This document shows positions 36,801-46,362 of a DNA stretch of 64,000 bases, one piece after another. Numbering within the stretch: the stretch's first letter is position 1; each line of letters opens with the position of its first letter. The notes under the pieces were generated by a model. That model was not told the DNA's origin. It worked only from the letters and a program-made list of their open reading frames with translations, and did no database searches. The translations under genes and the position numbers were made by a program. The stretch comes from an uncultured Clostridia bacterium (GTDB lineage Bacteria; Bacillota; Clostridia; TANB77; CAG-508), in NCBI GenBank assembly GCA_934168305.1, contig CAKPNF010000004.1:1-64000 (forward strand). Reading direction: 5' to 3'.

Positions 36801-39800
36801 GATAATTGTAAAAGCAAAGGCTGGAGATGTTGTATACAAGACAGAGATATCAAATTTTGTTACAGTTAGTGGAGCAAATATAAAAACTACAGTATCAAAC
36901 ACTGTAAAGAATAATATTTTACCAGAAGAAACGGATGAAGAGGATGATGATAATAAGGGCGACGAAGACAACAAAGGTGATGAAGATAATAAAGATGAAA
37001 AACAATATAGCATAAATGGATATGTATGGATAGATAAAAATAAAAATGGTAGAAAAGAAGAAAGTGAAGAAGTTCTTTCTAATGTAATTGTTAAATTATT
37101 TAATGCAGATACAAATTCAATAGTAGTTAGCACAACAGGAAAAATTCAAAAGGTTTATACAGATGAAAATGGTGAATATAAATTTACTGATGTTAAAAAT
37201 GGAAAATACATAGTTTTATTTGAGTATGATACTGAGAAATATAAATTAACATCATATAAAGAAAAAAATGTTAGTGAAAGTTTAAACTCAGATGTTATAG
37301 ATAAAGAAGTTAATATCGATGGTAATATTAAAAAAGTAGGATTAACAGATACTATAAATGTAAGTTCTTTAGATATAAAAAATATTAATATGGGACTTAT
37401 AGAAAAGGAAAAATTTGATTTGAAAATTTCTAAACATGTATCTAAAGTTATTGTAACAAACGATGAAGGAACAAAAGAATATACATATAATGATGAACAA
37501 CTTGCAAAAGTTGAAATTCCAAGAAAACAAATTAAAAATACAACAATTAAAGTAGAATATAAGATTGTGGTTAGCAATGAAAATAATATGGAAGGATATG
37601 TTAATGAAGTAATAGATTATAAACCACAAGAGTTACAATTTTCAAATTCAGATAATTCTGATTGGACTATGAGCCAAGATGGAAAAATAAAAAATACAAG
37701 TTTATCTGGAATAAAATTATCAAAAGGTGAAAGTAAAGAATTAACATTAGTGTTAACAAAAGAATTAACAGATGAATCTCTTGGAAATATAAGTAACTCT
37801 GCAGAAATATCTATGTATAAGAATTTGGAAGATTCCGAAGATGTTAATATGGAAAATAATAAGTCAAAGGCAGATTTAATTATTTCTGTAAAAACTGGAT
37901 TAGATAGTAAGTTAATGATGATGATTGTTATAACAATAATTGTTCTTATCATATTGGCATATTGCATAAAGAAAAAGAAAACAATTAAATTGATGAGCTT
38001 TTTGTTTGTTATAATGATAAGTTTTGTATCGGTATCATATAGTTATGAATGGAACATAAAATTGGATAAAGATGCCAATAATAATTATATATATATAGGT
38101 ACAAATGGAGTTGAACAGAAAATGTTTACATGTATGGATACAAATTTCCCTTTATGTTCTCATAATGATCACTATTACACTTTTTATAATACAGAAGAAA
38201 AATTAATAAGTTCTAGTAATATTGCCAATAATAATATTATACTTAACAAAAAGAATAGTAATTTGACAGTAGAGAAAATGGGAAATAGAAAAATTTGTGG
38301 ACCATATATTGTGAATGTAACAGTTAGTCAAAATTCAAAATATGAATTTACTATAAAATACAATGATAATAAAGTAATTACAATAAATAAAAATAGTCCT
38401 AATGGTGATATTAATATTTTAGATGTTAATAAAAAAGAAATAAACAGAGATTATATATTTGGTGCAAATAATAGCAATGAAAAAGAATTTAAGATTTATC
38501 TAAGTTTATCAAATAATGTTGTAAAAATAAATAATGTTAGTATAAAATTTACCTTAGAAAATGTAAATACTAAAACAAATATATATACAGAGAACAAATA
38601 TTATTATTGTAGTGAAATAGGAAGTGGTAAACATACAGCATTAAGTGCTCCTTGTCATGAGGCGCAAACGGATCAAGGATTTAAATATTATAAAGAAAAT
38701 GGTATTTTAAAAAAGGCTTGTCAAAGAATGAAATTTATGACACCAAGTGTAACTACTAAGTATGAAAAAGATAATATTTCTAAAACTGTTAGCTGGGACA
38801 AAAATTTGCTATTAAGTGGAAAGATAATAATAAAAAAGTTGGATAATGAAACTGGGTATGCATTAAAAGGAGCAACATTTGAACTGTGGCAAGGTAATAG
38901 TAAAAAAAGAACAGAAACAACGGACGGATATGGAAATATAATTTTTAGTGATTTACCATTTGGTACGTATGAATTGTATGAAACGAAGGCACCGGAAGGA
39001 GGGTATATTTTAGAAAATCAAGCTGGATATAATTCAAATCGAAAAATTGTCGAGTGTGGTACATATAGTATAAATGCTAATAAGAAAAGTCAAGTTATAA
39101 ACTTAACTATAAAAAATAGTAAAGTAAAAATGGCAAAAATAAGAATAAAAAAGAAGGATTATATTACAGGAGAAGAATTGTCTGGAGCTATTTTCGATAT
39201 TATAAAAATAGATGGTAATAAAGAAAGTATACAGAAAAAAGATGCATCTCCTAATATGGATATATTCCTTCCTAAGGGAACATATATTGTTGAAGAAACA
39301 AAAGCAGATGAGGAGTACAATTTAAAATTACAAAAAAATATAAGAAGTGAAAAAATAGTAATAGATGACAATAATCTAGGCAAAGTAATTGAAGTTACAA
39401 TGAATAATAAAAAATATAGTGATTTAAAAATAACAAAAATAGATTCACGTACTAAAAAAATATTAAATGGAGTAGGATTTCAAATATACTTTATTGATCA
39501 AAATGGAGATAAGCATTATATATGTAAATATATAGAGATAGAAGGTAAATCTGCGGATATAGGTTTTGTTAAAGAAGGAGAAGAAAAAGGTCTAAAACAT
39601 ATGACGTTTGAAACAGGAGGAAAATATGCAGCAATTAAAGAAAACAATGGAATAAATCAAATGTACAATTTTGATGACGGAGAGATATATTTAAAAGGTA
39701 TTCCTATGAATGGATATAAAGAAGGTGAAAATACATTTATAAATGAAGATGAATCATACTATATTGAGGAAGTTTCATTACCAGATGAATTGAAAAGTTA

Positions 39801-42800
39801 TTATGATATTGAAGGTGAACCTACAAAAATACAATTAATGAGTAATTCGGAAACAATTTATATAAAGCGTATTACGGAAATTGCAAAAAAAGTATATGCG
39901 ATAGGTAAAGATACAACTGATAAGTGGAATGGATATACGGTTTTTGGAAATCTATATGATACTATGATAGATAAAGATAAGGTTAATTTTACAAAAGAAG
40001 TTTTTAAAAGAATGGCGACTGATAATAATTTAAACTATAATCTAAACCAAGGGATAGATCGTTTATACGAATCTTTCAATGTATATATAAAAGAACCAAA
40101 AGATCCAGAAAATTATATTAATGAAATTCTAAAACAAATAGGAAAAACTAAAGATGATTTAGGAAATGATAAATACGAAGAGTATGTAAATGAATTAAAA
40201 AATAGAACAGACACGGTTTATACAAAGGAAAACACTCAAAAATATATAGATTTATCAGGATATGTATGGGAAGATGTTGCGGATACAAATAAAAATACAC
40301 TAAGAAATGACTTATATGAATCACCAGAAACACTAGTAGAAGGAATAACAGTAAGATTAAAAGATTACAACGGACAAACAATAGATACAAGAACAACAGA
40401 TTCAAAAGGAGCATATAAATTCACAAAAGTAAAAATTGATGAATTACCAAATTATCATATCGAATTTGAATACAATGGACTAAAATATGAATCTGTAACA
40501 GCTGTGTTAGATAAAGATAATGGTTCAAAAGTATCAGAAGACTCATTAAATAGAAAGAACTTTAATAATTCATTTACAAACATAACAGGAGGAAATAAAA
40601 GAGACAAAAATACAATAGGATATTCACGAGATGATAATGGAACAATTAAAAATATTTTAACATATGAAAATGGAGAAAATAAATCAACATTAGTACAAAA
40701 TACAGGATATACATCAGAAAGTACAAAAGGCAAAATTACTGCTCAAAATAATTCAATGGGTGCGACAATGTATGCAGATACAAAATCATCTGAATTTGAA
40801 TTAAAATGGAATAGTGGAGCTAGAGAAATATCAAATATCAATCTAGGATTATATGAAAGAGCTCAACCAGATTTAGCAATTACATCAGATATTGATAATG
40901 TAAAGCTTAATATAAATGGATATGAGGATACTTGCCATTATAATGAAAGAAGTGAGTTTATAAATGATTTATTGCCTGATAGTGAAGATTATAAAGAAAA
41001 AAGTGCTTTCTCAGTATCAGTAAAAAATAAAAATGGTAAATATAAAGATACAACTTATACTAGAGAAATATATGATTCTTATATAGCATTTACAAAAAGT
41101 AATGATAGTAATGAGACTAATAGATTAAGAGTATATGTAACATATAAGATTGTTGTAAAAAATGAAAGTAGTCTTATATCAAAGGTAAGTTTAAAAGATT
41201 ATGTTGATAAAAGATATGAAAATGCTCAAATTATAGCTTCAAAATGTTATTACAATGGAAATTCATCAGACGTAAACTGGACTTATAAAGGTGAAGAAGA
41301 TTCAATGAATGTATATGAAACGGAACTAATAGATCAATATATTGACCCTAATAGTAGTATGACTATATATTTAACATATGAAGTGACTAAAGAAGGAATA
41401 TTATATTTACTTTCTAATGATGAAACAACTCCATTAAAACATACTACTGAAATTAAATCATATTCAATATTTGATTCAAATAGAGAATCATATGCTGGAA
41501 TAGATATTGATTCAGCACCGGACAATATAAAATATGGTGATACTAATACATATGAAGATGATACAGATTCAGCAACTGACTTAAAATTAAAGAGAAAGGA
41601 ATCTAAAAAGATTTTAGGATTAGTATTTGAAGATGGTACAGAAGCAGGAACTACATTAAATACAAAAGGAGAAAGAAAAGGTAATGGTATGTATGATGAA
41701 AATGAAAATGTAGTACAAAATGCAAAAGTTGAGTTATTAAATTATCATGATAATAGTATTGCTAAGTTATATAGTATAGACGATGATGAAGAAGATAAAA
41801 TTAAAGTAAATGATGCAAATGCTATTACAAATGAAGGTGGACGATATACATTAGAAGGATTAATACCAGGACAGTATTATATTGAATATACATATGGTAC
41901 ATTTGATTATAATGGCGAAAATAAAAATACTGTTATAAAAACAAATTCAGGAGATGTACCTGTAACTACTCAAAGTTATAAATCCACAATATTAAATACT
42001 AGCGACTTTATTGCTCAACCTAATAAAACATTTAAAGATTTATTTGAAAGTAGCTATGATGATTTAAAAAATAATTTTGACGAGGTTAAAGATTTAAATG
42101 CATTATGGTATTGGTATCAAAATACAAATAAATCTTCTGCAACAGATAATATGGATATAAGGAAAAAGATAAATGAAAAATTATCAAATATAACTTATAA
42201 TAATGAAAATGAATATTTATCTGGAAAAAGTGATAAAGATTTGTATCTTATGAAATCAAATACAGCTATTATGGATATTGCAATAGAAAAATATAATTAT
42301 CAAGAACATGAGAGTACAGAATTTAAATCAATCTCAAGTGAAGAGAGTGAATACCAAATGACATTTGGTATTGTTGAAAGACCAAGACAAAGTTTAAAAC
42401 TTACTAAAGAGATAAACTATGTAAAAGTAACTTTAGCAAATGGAACAGTTTTGGTTGAAGGAGATCCTAGAAATGAAAATTTACCATATGTTGTATATCC
42501 TAAAGGTGGAAGTCTAAAAGTAGAAGCGGATGATGAAATAACACAAGGTGCAACTTTAGAAGTTAAATGGGTAATCAATGTTCAAAATAATTCTGAAATT
42601 GATTACAATTCTGATAATTATTATAAATATGGTATTATTGACAGAAATAAAGATAAGGTAGAAAATTTAACAATAAATTCTATTATAGACTATCTAGATG
42701 AAGAATTAAGAACAGATTATACAAATGAAAACGCACAATGGAAAATAACCAAAGCTGGAGAAATGAAAGAAAATAAATTAATTGCTGATTATGTATATAA

Positions 42801-43197
42801 TACAGTAAAAAATAAAAATAATATATTTGTTAACAATTGTAATATGGAAATTCTACCAGGTGAAAATAGTGGTATAGAAATTGAAGCAAGTAAATTGCTA
42901 TCTTCTAAAGAAGAGATGCAATATACAAACTATGCTGAAGTTTTATCTGTTTCAAATAAAATGGGAAGATTCTATGGAGAAGAAGTAGATAATAAATGGA
43001 AGTATATGACACCAGGTAACTATGATTATGAAAAATCTGAAACTTGGGAAGGTGATGATAATGAAGATGGTATTAGAGCAAAATTTTCAATTTTAACATC
43101 AACAGGTGATAGTACGATAATTTATTATCTAATAGGAATTTCTGGTTTGATTGTTACTGCAGGAGGAATTATTTTAATTAAGAAATTTATATTATAA
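33811..43197 (+). CDS. Giant surface protein with DUF11, SdrD-B and SpaA/Cna-B-like domains
   Basis: A 3128-residue secreted protein. It has a signal peptide (residues 1-35), DUF11-like repeats between about 550 and 1050, an acidic GDEDNKGDEDNK linker, an SdrD B-like domain (GYVWIDKNKNG, about 1066), a TM helix plus Lys-rich stop (about 1369-1392), then at once a second signal-like segment (1394-1412). Three SpaA/prealbumin-like repeats follow (from about 1670, 1774, 1870), SdrD-B-like domains near 2145 and 2600 and a C-terminal TM (3104-3126). No LPxTG motif. It looks like two surface proteins joined in one frame. Such domains often form isopeptide-stabilised stalks. GGGAGG precedes the ATG. 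Confidence 0.88.
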   Translation: MVVRNVLKRVMAILFIGLMIVNSSMLMVVSTAINEAGKIIDKSKIETVAEIGLEKYVNFDMNDEQAKGVMIQANIKTGIEYQEGQEYKAIKSTGILLNMPKINGEYPEKVEVLGISTKATNGGEAKDYQQQYEKESGKLKIVALNKENEDGKIYSEYVENARDEYRIIAYYGSNCYTETSDARKLTFTGKSNFTIADEESSEISKEINQSYEVNENISGLISSEIATSDIYNGYIESNSQNNTSYRTEYTEDMKVQVSYKNIADEVKISTNNFFINSKDEEKETQEIVYKSTKINKNEVMNVLGEDGKLQILSNDGNVLGELNKDSAVDENGVFEISYDNEPTELTLKMSKPGKIGNINIQSVKQIKETMKDVDNKKIKVKALVSCTNNVKEVKKIIDDVTKEEKNVENIKQVNVYQYLSDKQIDINESETKVDVSIDKTEWTNNIQNDINITATLVTNDNKYDLFENPVIELKLPDEVENVILGNLSILYDNDLSIKSADIIEKNNNKVIKIVLQGKQKYYNLNSLINGTNIIIPAKIVLKKDINSIETSISVNYKNENANVIDYQKEGKEYKSIDIKVLNEMIQDVNIKNENIFDTENISNNENKVVKTQEALSYEEVKNALDIKVVAKVGNDVLKNNDKVNEKEIIKYEVKVTNNSQKEISGISIQGQVPDGTNYATVDRGSYYSEKYDYVEDESKRNISIDNITIPAKGEINQFYEVVVQSLDENEEEKNIESNIAVKYNNQEINVTKISNVIKKAEISLDFKSYLGRDQENSFYYDLYVTNLTDHELKNIKIETTEFQKEMIFDLNNVLKNVDDIKFDDRKLTLTIPSLEANETHDVNFTVVAGNFDNGINECELKIGAKAYTESGNEYRSCENTRTSYPCYVTVTKSSDKEGQDLKYGEEITYTISVKNEGKVKTIVNITDYLAEELVGIDATYERYMLEDPDDYNITYDIKAEQNLKFSKEKQTIDLSYDIEGKADVDITELIPAGKTLEIIVKAKAGDVVYKTEISNFVTVSGANIKTTVSNTVKNNILPEETDEEDDDNKGDEDNKGDEDNKDEKQYSINGYVWIDKNKNGRKEESEEVLSNVIVKLFNADTNSIVVSTTGKIQKVYTDENGEYKFTDVKNGKYIVLFEYDTEKYKLTSYKEKNVSESLNSDVIDKEVNIDGNIKKVGLTDTINVSSLDIKNINMGLIEKEKFDLKISKHVSKVIVTNDEGTKEYTYNDEQLAKVEIPRKQIKNTTIKVEYKIVVSNENNMEGYVNEVIDYKPQELQFSNSDNSDWTMSQDGKIKNTSLSGIKLSKGESKELTLVLTKELTDESLGNISNSAEISMYKNLEDSEDVNMENNKSKADLIISVKTGLDSKLMMMIVITIIVLIILAYCIKKKKTIKLMSFLFVIMISFVSVSYSYEWNIKLDKDANNNYIYIGTNGVEQKMFTCMDTNFPLCSHNDHYYTFYNTEEKLISSSNIANNNIILNKKNSNLTVEKMGNRKICGPYIVNVTVSQNSKYEFTIKYNDNKVITINKNSPNGDINILDVNKKEINRDYIFGANNSNEKEFKIYLSLSNNVVKINNVSIKFTLENVNTKTNIYTENKYYYCSEIGSGKHTALSAPCHEAQTDQGFKYYKENGILKKACQRMKFMTPSVTTKYEKDNISKTVSWDKNLLLSGKIIIKKLDNETGYALKGATFELWQGNSKKRTETTDGYGNIIFSDLPFGTYELYETKAPEGGYILENQAGYNSNRKIVECGTYSINANKKSQVINLTIKNSKVKMAKIRIKKKDYITGEELSGAIFDIIKIDGNKESIQKKDASPNMDIFLPKGTYIVEETKADEEYNLKLQKNIRSEKIVIDDNNLGKVIEVTMNNKKYSDLKITKIDSRTKKILNGVGFQIYFIDQNGDKHYICKYIEIEGKSADIGFVKEGEEKGLKHMTFETGGKYAAIKENNGINQMYNFDDGEIYLKGIPMNGYKEGENTFINEDESYYIEEVSLPDELKSYYDIEGEPTKIQLMSNSETIYIKRITEIAKKVYAIGKDTTDKWNGYTVFGNLYDTMIDKDKVNFTKEVFKRMATDNNLNYNLNQGIDRLYESFNVYIKEPKDPENYINEILKQIGKTKDDLGNDKYEEYVNELKNRTDTVYTKENTQKYIDLSGYVWEDVADTNKNTLRNDLYESPETLVEGITVRLKDYNGQTIDTRTTDSKGAYKFTKVKIDELPNYHIEFEYNGLKYESVTAVLDKDNGSKVSEDSLNRKNFNNSFTNITGGNKRDKNTIGYSRDDNGTIKNILTYENGENKSTLVQNTGYTSESTKGKITAQNNSMGATMYADTKSSEFELKWNSGAREISNINLGLYERAQPDLAITSDIDNVKLNINGYEDTCHYNERSEFINDLLPDSEDYKEKSAFSVSVKNKNGKYKDTTYTREIYDSYIAFTKSNDSNETNRLRVYVTYKIVVKNESSLISKVSLKDYVDKRYENAQIIASKCYYNGNSSDVNWTYKGEEDSMNVYETELIDQYIDPNSSMTIYLTYEVTKEGILYLLSNDETTPLKHTTEIKSYSIFDSNRESYAGIDIDSAPDNIKYGDTNTYEDDTDSATDLKLKRKESKKILGLVFEDGTEAGTTLNTKGERKGNGMYDENENVVQNAKVELLNYHDNSIAKLYSIDDDEEDKIKVNDANAITNEGGRYTLEGLIPGQYYIEYTYGTFDYNGENKNTVIKTNSGDVPVTTQSYKSTILNTSDFIAQPNKTFKDLFESSYDDLKNNFDEVKDLNALWYWYQNTNKSSATDNMDIRKKINEKLSNITYNNENEYLSGKSDKDLYLMKSNTAIMDIAIEKYNYQEHESTEFKSISSEESEYQMTFGIVERPRQSLKLTKEINYVKVTLANGTVLVEGDPRNENLPYVVYPKGGSLKVEADDEITQGATLEVKWVINVQNNSEIDYNSDNYYKYGIIDRNKDKVENLTINSIIDYLDEELRTDYTNENAQWKITKAGEMKENKLIADYVYNTVKNKNNIFVNNCNMEILPGENSGIEIEASKLLSSKEEMQYTNYAEVLSVSNKMGRFYGEEVDNKWKYMTPGNYDYEKSETWEGDDNEDGIRAKFSILTSTGDSTIIYYLIGISGLIVTAGGIILIKKFIL

Positions 43198-43199
43198 AG

Positions 43200-43240
43200 T
43201 TAAATGAGACAGTTGGCACAGTCCAATTTGTCTCATTTAA
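43200..43240. repeat. GAGACA palindrome, copy 1
   Basis: TTAAATGAGACA (43200-43211) is perfectly inverted at 43229-43240. The loop contains GGCACAGTC. A related hairpin lies at 44163-44196, the two flanking tRNA-Arg and the 43415 gene. Confidence 0.8.
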
Positions 43241-43288
43241 TGCTTGAAATTTATTATAAAATTTGGTATATTATATATAGTTTTTTAT

Positions 43289-43364
<76 letters not shown>

Positions 43365-43414
43365 TATTTAATTATAAAAAAATTTATATAAAATATGGTA
43401 TTTAGGAGGAGAAT

Positions 43415-44167
43415 TTGAAAGAAAGAATAAAACAAATAATAAATACAAAACAATTTCATATTATAATGGTACTTTTTATTATATTAGCTATATTATTTGT
43501 AGTAGGTGTTATTTCATTAAAATATAATGTAGAAGGAGAAGGAAATTTACCATTTTATATATCAAAAATATCTATAATAAGTAATGTAGAAGGTGTAGAT
43601 GTTGAAGATGAAGTAAACAAATGGAATCTACAAGTTAATCAAAATAATGATATCTATTTATATATTAAAAAAAATGATAGATATAAGGATACAGAAATAA
43701 TCGAAAGTGTAAAATTAGATAACTTTGATATTAAAGAAAAATCAAAAGTTGGTGAAATAAAATTATTAAAACCGGACAGTAATATTGAAAGTATAATTTT
43801 CAAAAATGTTACAGAAAATGAAGTTGACAGTATAGAATATACAGGAGATATGGAATCTAGTATAAAAGAACAAAAAATATCTAATCAAGGTGGATTGGTT
43901 GTATTTAGATATGCTATTAATAATATAGGAAATTATATATCTAATGATGATGAAGAAATAAATCATAGCAATTTATTAAATAAATTAAATATCAATAATG
44001 ACGATTTAAAATTTAAAGTTTCATTTGATATAAATATAACATTAAATTCAGGAAAAACATACAAATCTAATATTGAACTAGAACTTCCTGTTAATGATGT
44101 TGTTAATAATGGCGTTCAAAGTACAGAGTACACAGATTTTGATAATATTGTGTTTAAAAGAAAATGA
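43415..44167 (+). CDS. Membrane-anchored hypothetical protein next to giant surface protein
   Basis: A 250-residue protein from a TTG start, which is 5-6 bp after GGAGGAG. It has one N-terminal TM helix (about residues 16-36) and an extracytoplasmic beta-rich domain with no motif I recognise. It lies behind the giant surface protein with only tRNA-Arg between, and ends in TGA, showing TGA is a stop in this genome. A partner or anchor role for the surface protein is possible but only inferred from position. Confidence 0.7.
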   Translation: MKERIKQIINTKQFHIIMVLFIILAILFVVGVISLKYNVEGEGNLPFYISKISIISNVEGVDVEDEVNKWNLQVNQNNDIYLYIKKNDRYKDTEIIESVKLDNFDIKEKSKVGEIKLLKPDSNIESIIFKNVTENEVDSIEYTGDMESSIKEQKISNQGGLVVFRYAINNIGNYISNDDEEINHSNLLNKLNINNDDLKFKVSFDINITLNSGKTYKSNIELELPVNDVVNNGVQSTEYTDFDNIVFKRK

Positions 44168-44196
44168 GACACTGGGGACAGTCAGAAAATGTCTCA
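44163..44196. repeat. GAGACA palindrome, copy 2
   Basis: ATGAGACA (44163-44170) inverted at 44189-44196, with GGGACAGTC in the loop, as in the copy at 43200-43240. It overlaps the stop codon of the preceding gene. Confidence 0.75.
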
Positions 44197-44220
44197 TAAA
44201 TTTGTCGAAAATTGTTGAAA

Positions 44221-44338
44221 AAAGTAAAGTTACAGTTCAGTAAATAATGGTTATATTGTTGAAGCTTTAAGTATCATAGTGGAGGTACCTAAAGCTTCAA
44301 CAATATAATAATTACTTACTGAACTGTAACAAAGTAAA
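44221..44338. mobile_element. MITE-like long hairpin with 8-bp flanking direct repeat
   Basis: A 102-bp near-perfect inverted repeat (44229-44330) opens with GTTACAGTTCAGTAA and closes with its complement; internal arms include TTGTTGAAGCTTTA and TAAAGCTTCAACAA. It is abutted on both sides by AAAGTAAA (44221-44228 and 44331-44338), which looks like a target-site duplication. No ORF. It sits between the membrane protein and the SRP RNA promoter. Confidence 0.7.
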
Positions 44339-44360
44339 TAAAAAAATAATAAAAAAAGAC

Positions 44361-44389
44361 TTGCTAATTTAGTAAAGTCAGTATATAAT
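44361..44389 (+). promoter_or_regulatory. Promoter of the SRP RNA gene
   Basis: TTGCTA (44361-44366), 17 bp, TATAAT (44384-44389); start expected at about 44396, precisely where the RNA helix begins. Confidence 0.8.
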
Positions 44390-44396
44390 TACAAAG

Positions 44397-44528
44397 GTAT
44401 AAGATTTAATCTTTGTATAGAGAGTAATCCAATAGAGACCTATGAACCTTGTCAGGTCCGGAAGGAAGCAGCAATAAGTAGAAAATCTTTATGTGGAGTG
44501 CTCTCTATAGAGGGATTAAATTTTATAC
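44397..44528 (+). ncRNA. ffs: Signal recognition particle RNA (small bacterial type)
   Basis: It contains the universal SRP domain IV core, TTGTCAGGTCCGGAAGGAAG with GCAGCA just after (about 44450-44474). The outer helices are visible: GTATAAG...TTAATC (44397-44411) with its complement (44514-44528), and TATAGAGAG with CTCTCTATA. It binds Ffh and directs membrane proteins to SecYEG. About 132 nt, longer than the 114-nt E. coli 4.5S RNA and shorter than the Bacillus form. Located just upstream of dnaX as in many Firmicutes. Confidence 0.95.
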
Positions 44529-44586
44529 TATTATAGGAAAAAATCTTATAATGATAATTAGGACGTTATATAAAGGATGTGAGAAT

Positions 44587-46228
44587 ATGGGGTACACAGC
44601 TCTTTATAGAAAATTTAGACCGATTACGTTTTCAGAACTTGTTGGTCAAGAACATATTACAAGAACTTTAAAAAATCAAATTATGGCTGATAGAGTGGGA
44701 CATGCATATTTGTTTAATGGTGGAAGAGGTACAGGAAAAACATCATCTGCAAAAATTTTAGCAAGAGCAATAAATTGTTTAAATCCACAAGATGGAGAAC
44801 CTTGTAATGAATGTGAAATCTGCAAAGGAGCACTTAATGGGTCACTTACAGATATTGTAGAAATGGATGCTGCTTCAAATAATAGTGTTGAAGACATTAG
44901 AAGTATCCGTGAAGAGGTTAATTTTTTGCCTACAAAAGCAAAATATAGAGTATATATTATAGATGAGGTTCATATGCTTTCTACTCGGAGCATTTAATGC
45001 ATTACTTAAAACACTTGAAGAACCACCTGAACATGTTAAATTTATTTTAGCAACAACAGAGCCTCAAAAGCTTCCAGCGACTATACTTTCAAGATGTCAA
45101 AGATTTGATTTTAAAAGAATATCAGATGAAGATATCATAAAGAGATTAAAAATAGTTTGTGAAGAAAGCAGTATAGAAGCTACAGAAGGAGCATTGAAAA
45201 TTATTGCGGTTTTATCTGAAGGAGCAATGAGAGATGCTTTATCAATTTTAGAAAGATGTATACAAGATGGTGAAAATAAAATTGATGAGGATAAAATAAA
45301 AGATTTAGTTGGAATTCCAAAAATAACTTATGTAAATAGCATAGTAGATGCTGTAATTGAATATGATATAGATAGAGCTTTAAAAGCAATGGATGATATA
45401 CTAAATCAGGGAAAAGATTTAAATAATTTCTTATGGGAAATTATTAAATATATAAAGGATATATTAATATATAAATCATCTGGAAATGTTGATTTATACA
45501 GTGAAGAGGAAGTTCAAAATATAAAAAATATATCTGAAAAAACAACAAAGGAAAAGTTAGTTAATCTGATTTATGAATTTTCAAACTTAGAAAATGATAT
45601 AAAATGGTCAACACAGAAAACCATCATGTTCCAAGCAGGAATAATCAAATTATGTAGTAGAGAAGTTGGAAGTGGAAACAATATAGAAGATAGACTTGAA
45701 AAAATAGAAAATTATTTAAAATCTGGAAAGATAACAATGCAAACATCTCTATCTCCAACTAGACCAATCACGACTGAATTAAGTAATTCTGGAGTAAATG
45801 TGAATAATAATAGTAATATAAGTATGCAAGTAAATCCATCAAATGTAAAAACGGTTATAAATAATAATAATAATAATAAAAGTTATTCAAAGGATTTAAG
45901 TAAAAGTTGGCCTAAAATAGTAAACGATTTAAAACAAAATGGTAAAATAGTTTTATATACTAATTTATTAAATACAAAGGCTGAACAAATAAATGAAGGA
46001 ACTGTTGGAATTAAATTTCAAAAAGGTATGACGGCTTTTGGAAAAGCTGTATTAGAAAAACAAGAAAATATAAAGGAAATATCTAATTTAGTTTCAATGG
46101 CTTGTGGAAAAGATGTACAGATAAAATATATATCAGATATTCAAAATAAAGTGGTTAGTCATAATCCGGAAGACGATATACAAAAGTTGGCTAATAAATC
46201 AGATATACCATTTAATATAATTGAGTAG
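44587..46228 (+). CDS. dnaX: DNA polymerase III subunit gamma/tau, requires +1 frameshift
   Basis: A 546-residue clamp-loader ATPase if the frame is bridged. It has an N-terminal YRKFRPITFSELVGQEHI, Walker A GGRGTGKT (about 45-52), a four-cysteine zinc module (CLNPQDGEPCNECEIC) and Walker B VYIIDEVHMLS. Codons 1-133 end at ACT (44983-44985); frame 0 then reads CGG AGC ATT TAA, while skipping C44986 gives GGA and restores the invariant GAFNALLKTLEEPP and all downstream domains. ATG at 44587 follows AAAGGA. It heads dnaX-ybaB-recR. dnaX is essential, so the shift (or an error) must be bridged in the cell. Confidence 0.93.
44983..44989 (+). other. Candidate +1 frameshift site at CGG (dnaX)
   Basis: ACT CGG A, with frame-0 stop two codons later. 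Skipping C44986 and decoding GGA yields the conserved STGAFN motif. It is unrelated in position and direction to the E. coli dnaX -1 frameshift, which has an A-rich slippery heptamer near the gene end. Confidence 0.85.
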
Positions 46229-46259
46229 AGGGATTAAGGGGCCACCACACAAAATCCCT
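46229..46259. repeat. GGGCCACCACAC hairpin, copy 1
   Basis: AGGGATT...AATCCCT stem with loop AAGGGGCCACCACACAA, immediately after the dnaX stop. The same 29-base core recurs identically at 49369-49397. Confidence 0.85.
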
Positions 46260-46362
46260 GAAAATTTTGGTTGGCAATGAAGAAATAAGTGAAATGAAGT
46301 GATTTGATATTTAGAATTGAATATCGATGAACGAACGAAGTGAGTGAAAGGAGAGATTTAAA

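Noticed and set aside
36660..37133. Long minus-strand open frames within the giant gene and others
   Set aside because: They lie antisense to conserved domains, lack ribosome binding sites and have low-complexity Ser/Phe/Leu composition from AT-rich complement.
33811..43197. LPxTG sortase anchor on the giant surface protein
   Set aside because: The C-terminus has a TM helix and a basic end but no LPxTG-like motif before it.
44587..46228. Classic dnaX -1 programmed frameshift (tau/gamma)
   Set aside because: The shift is +1, lies within the ATPase domain at codon 133, and has no A-rich slippery heptamer.
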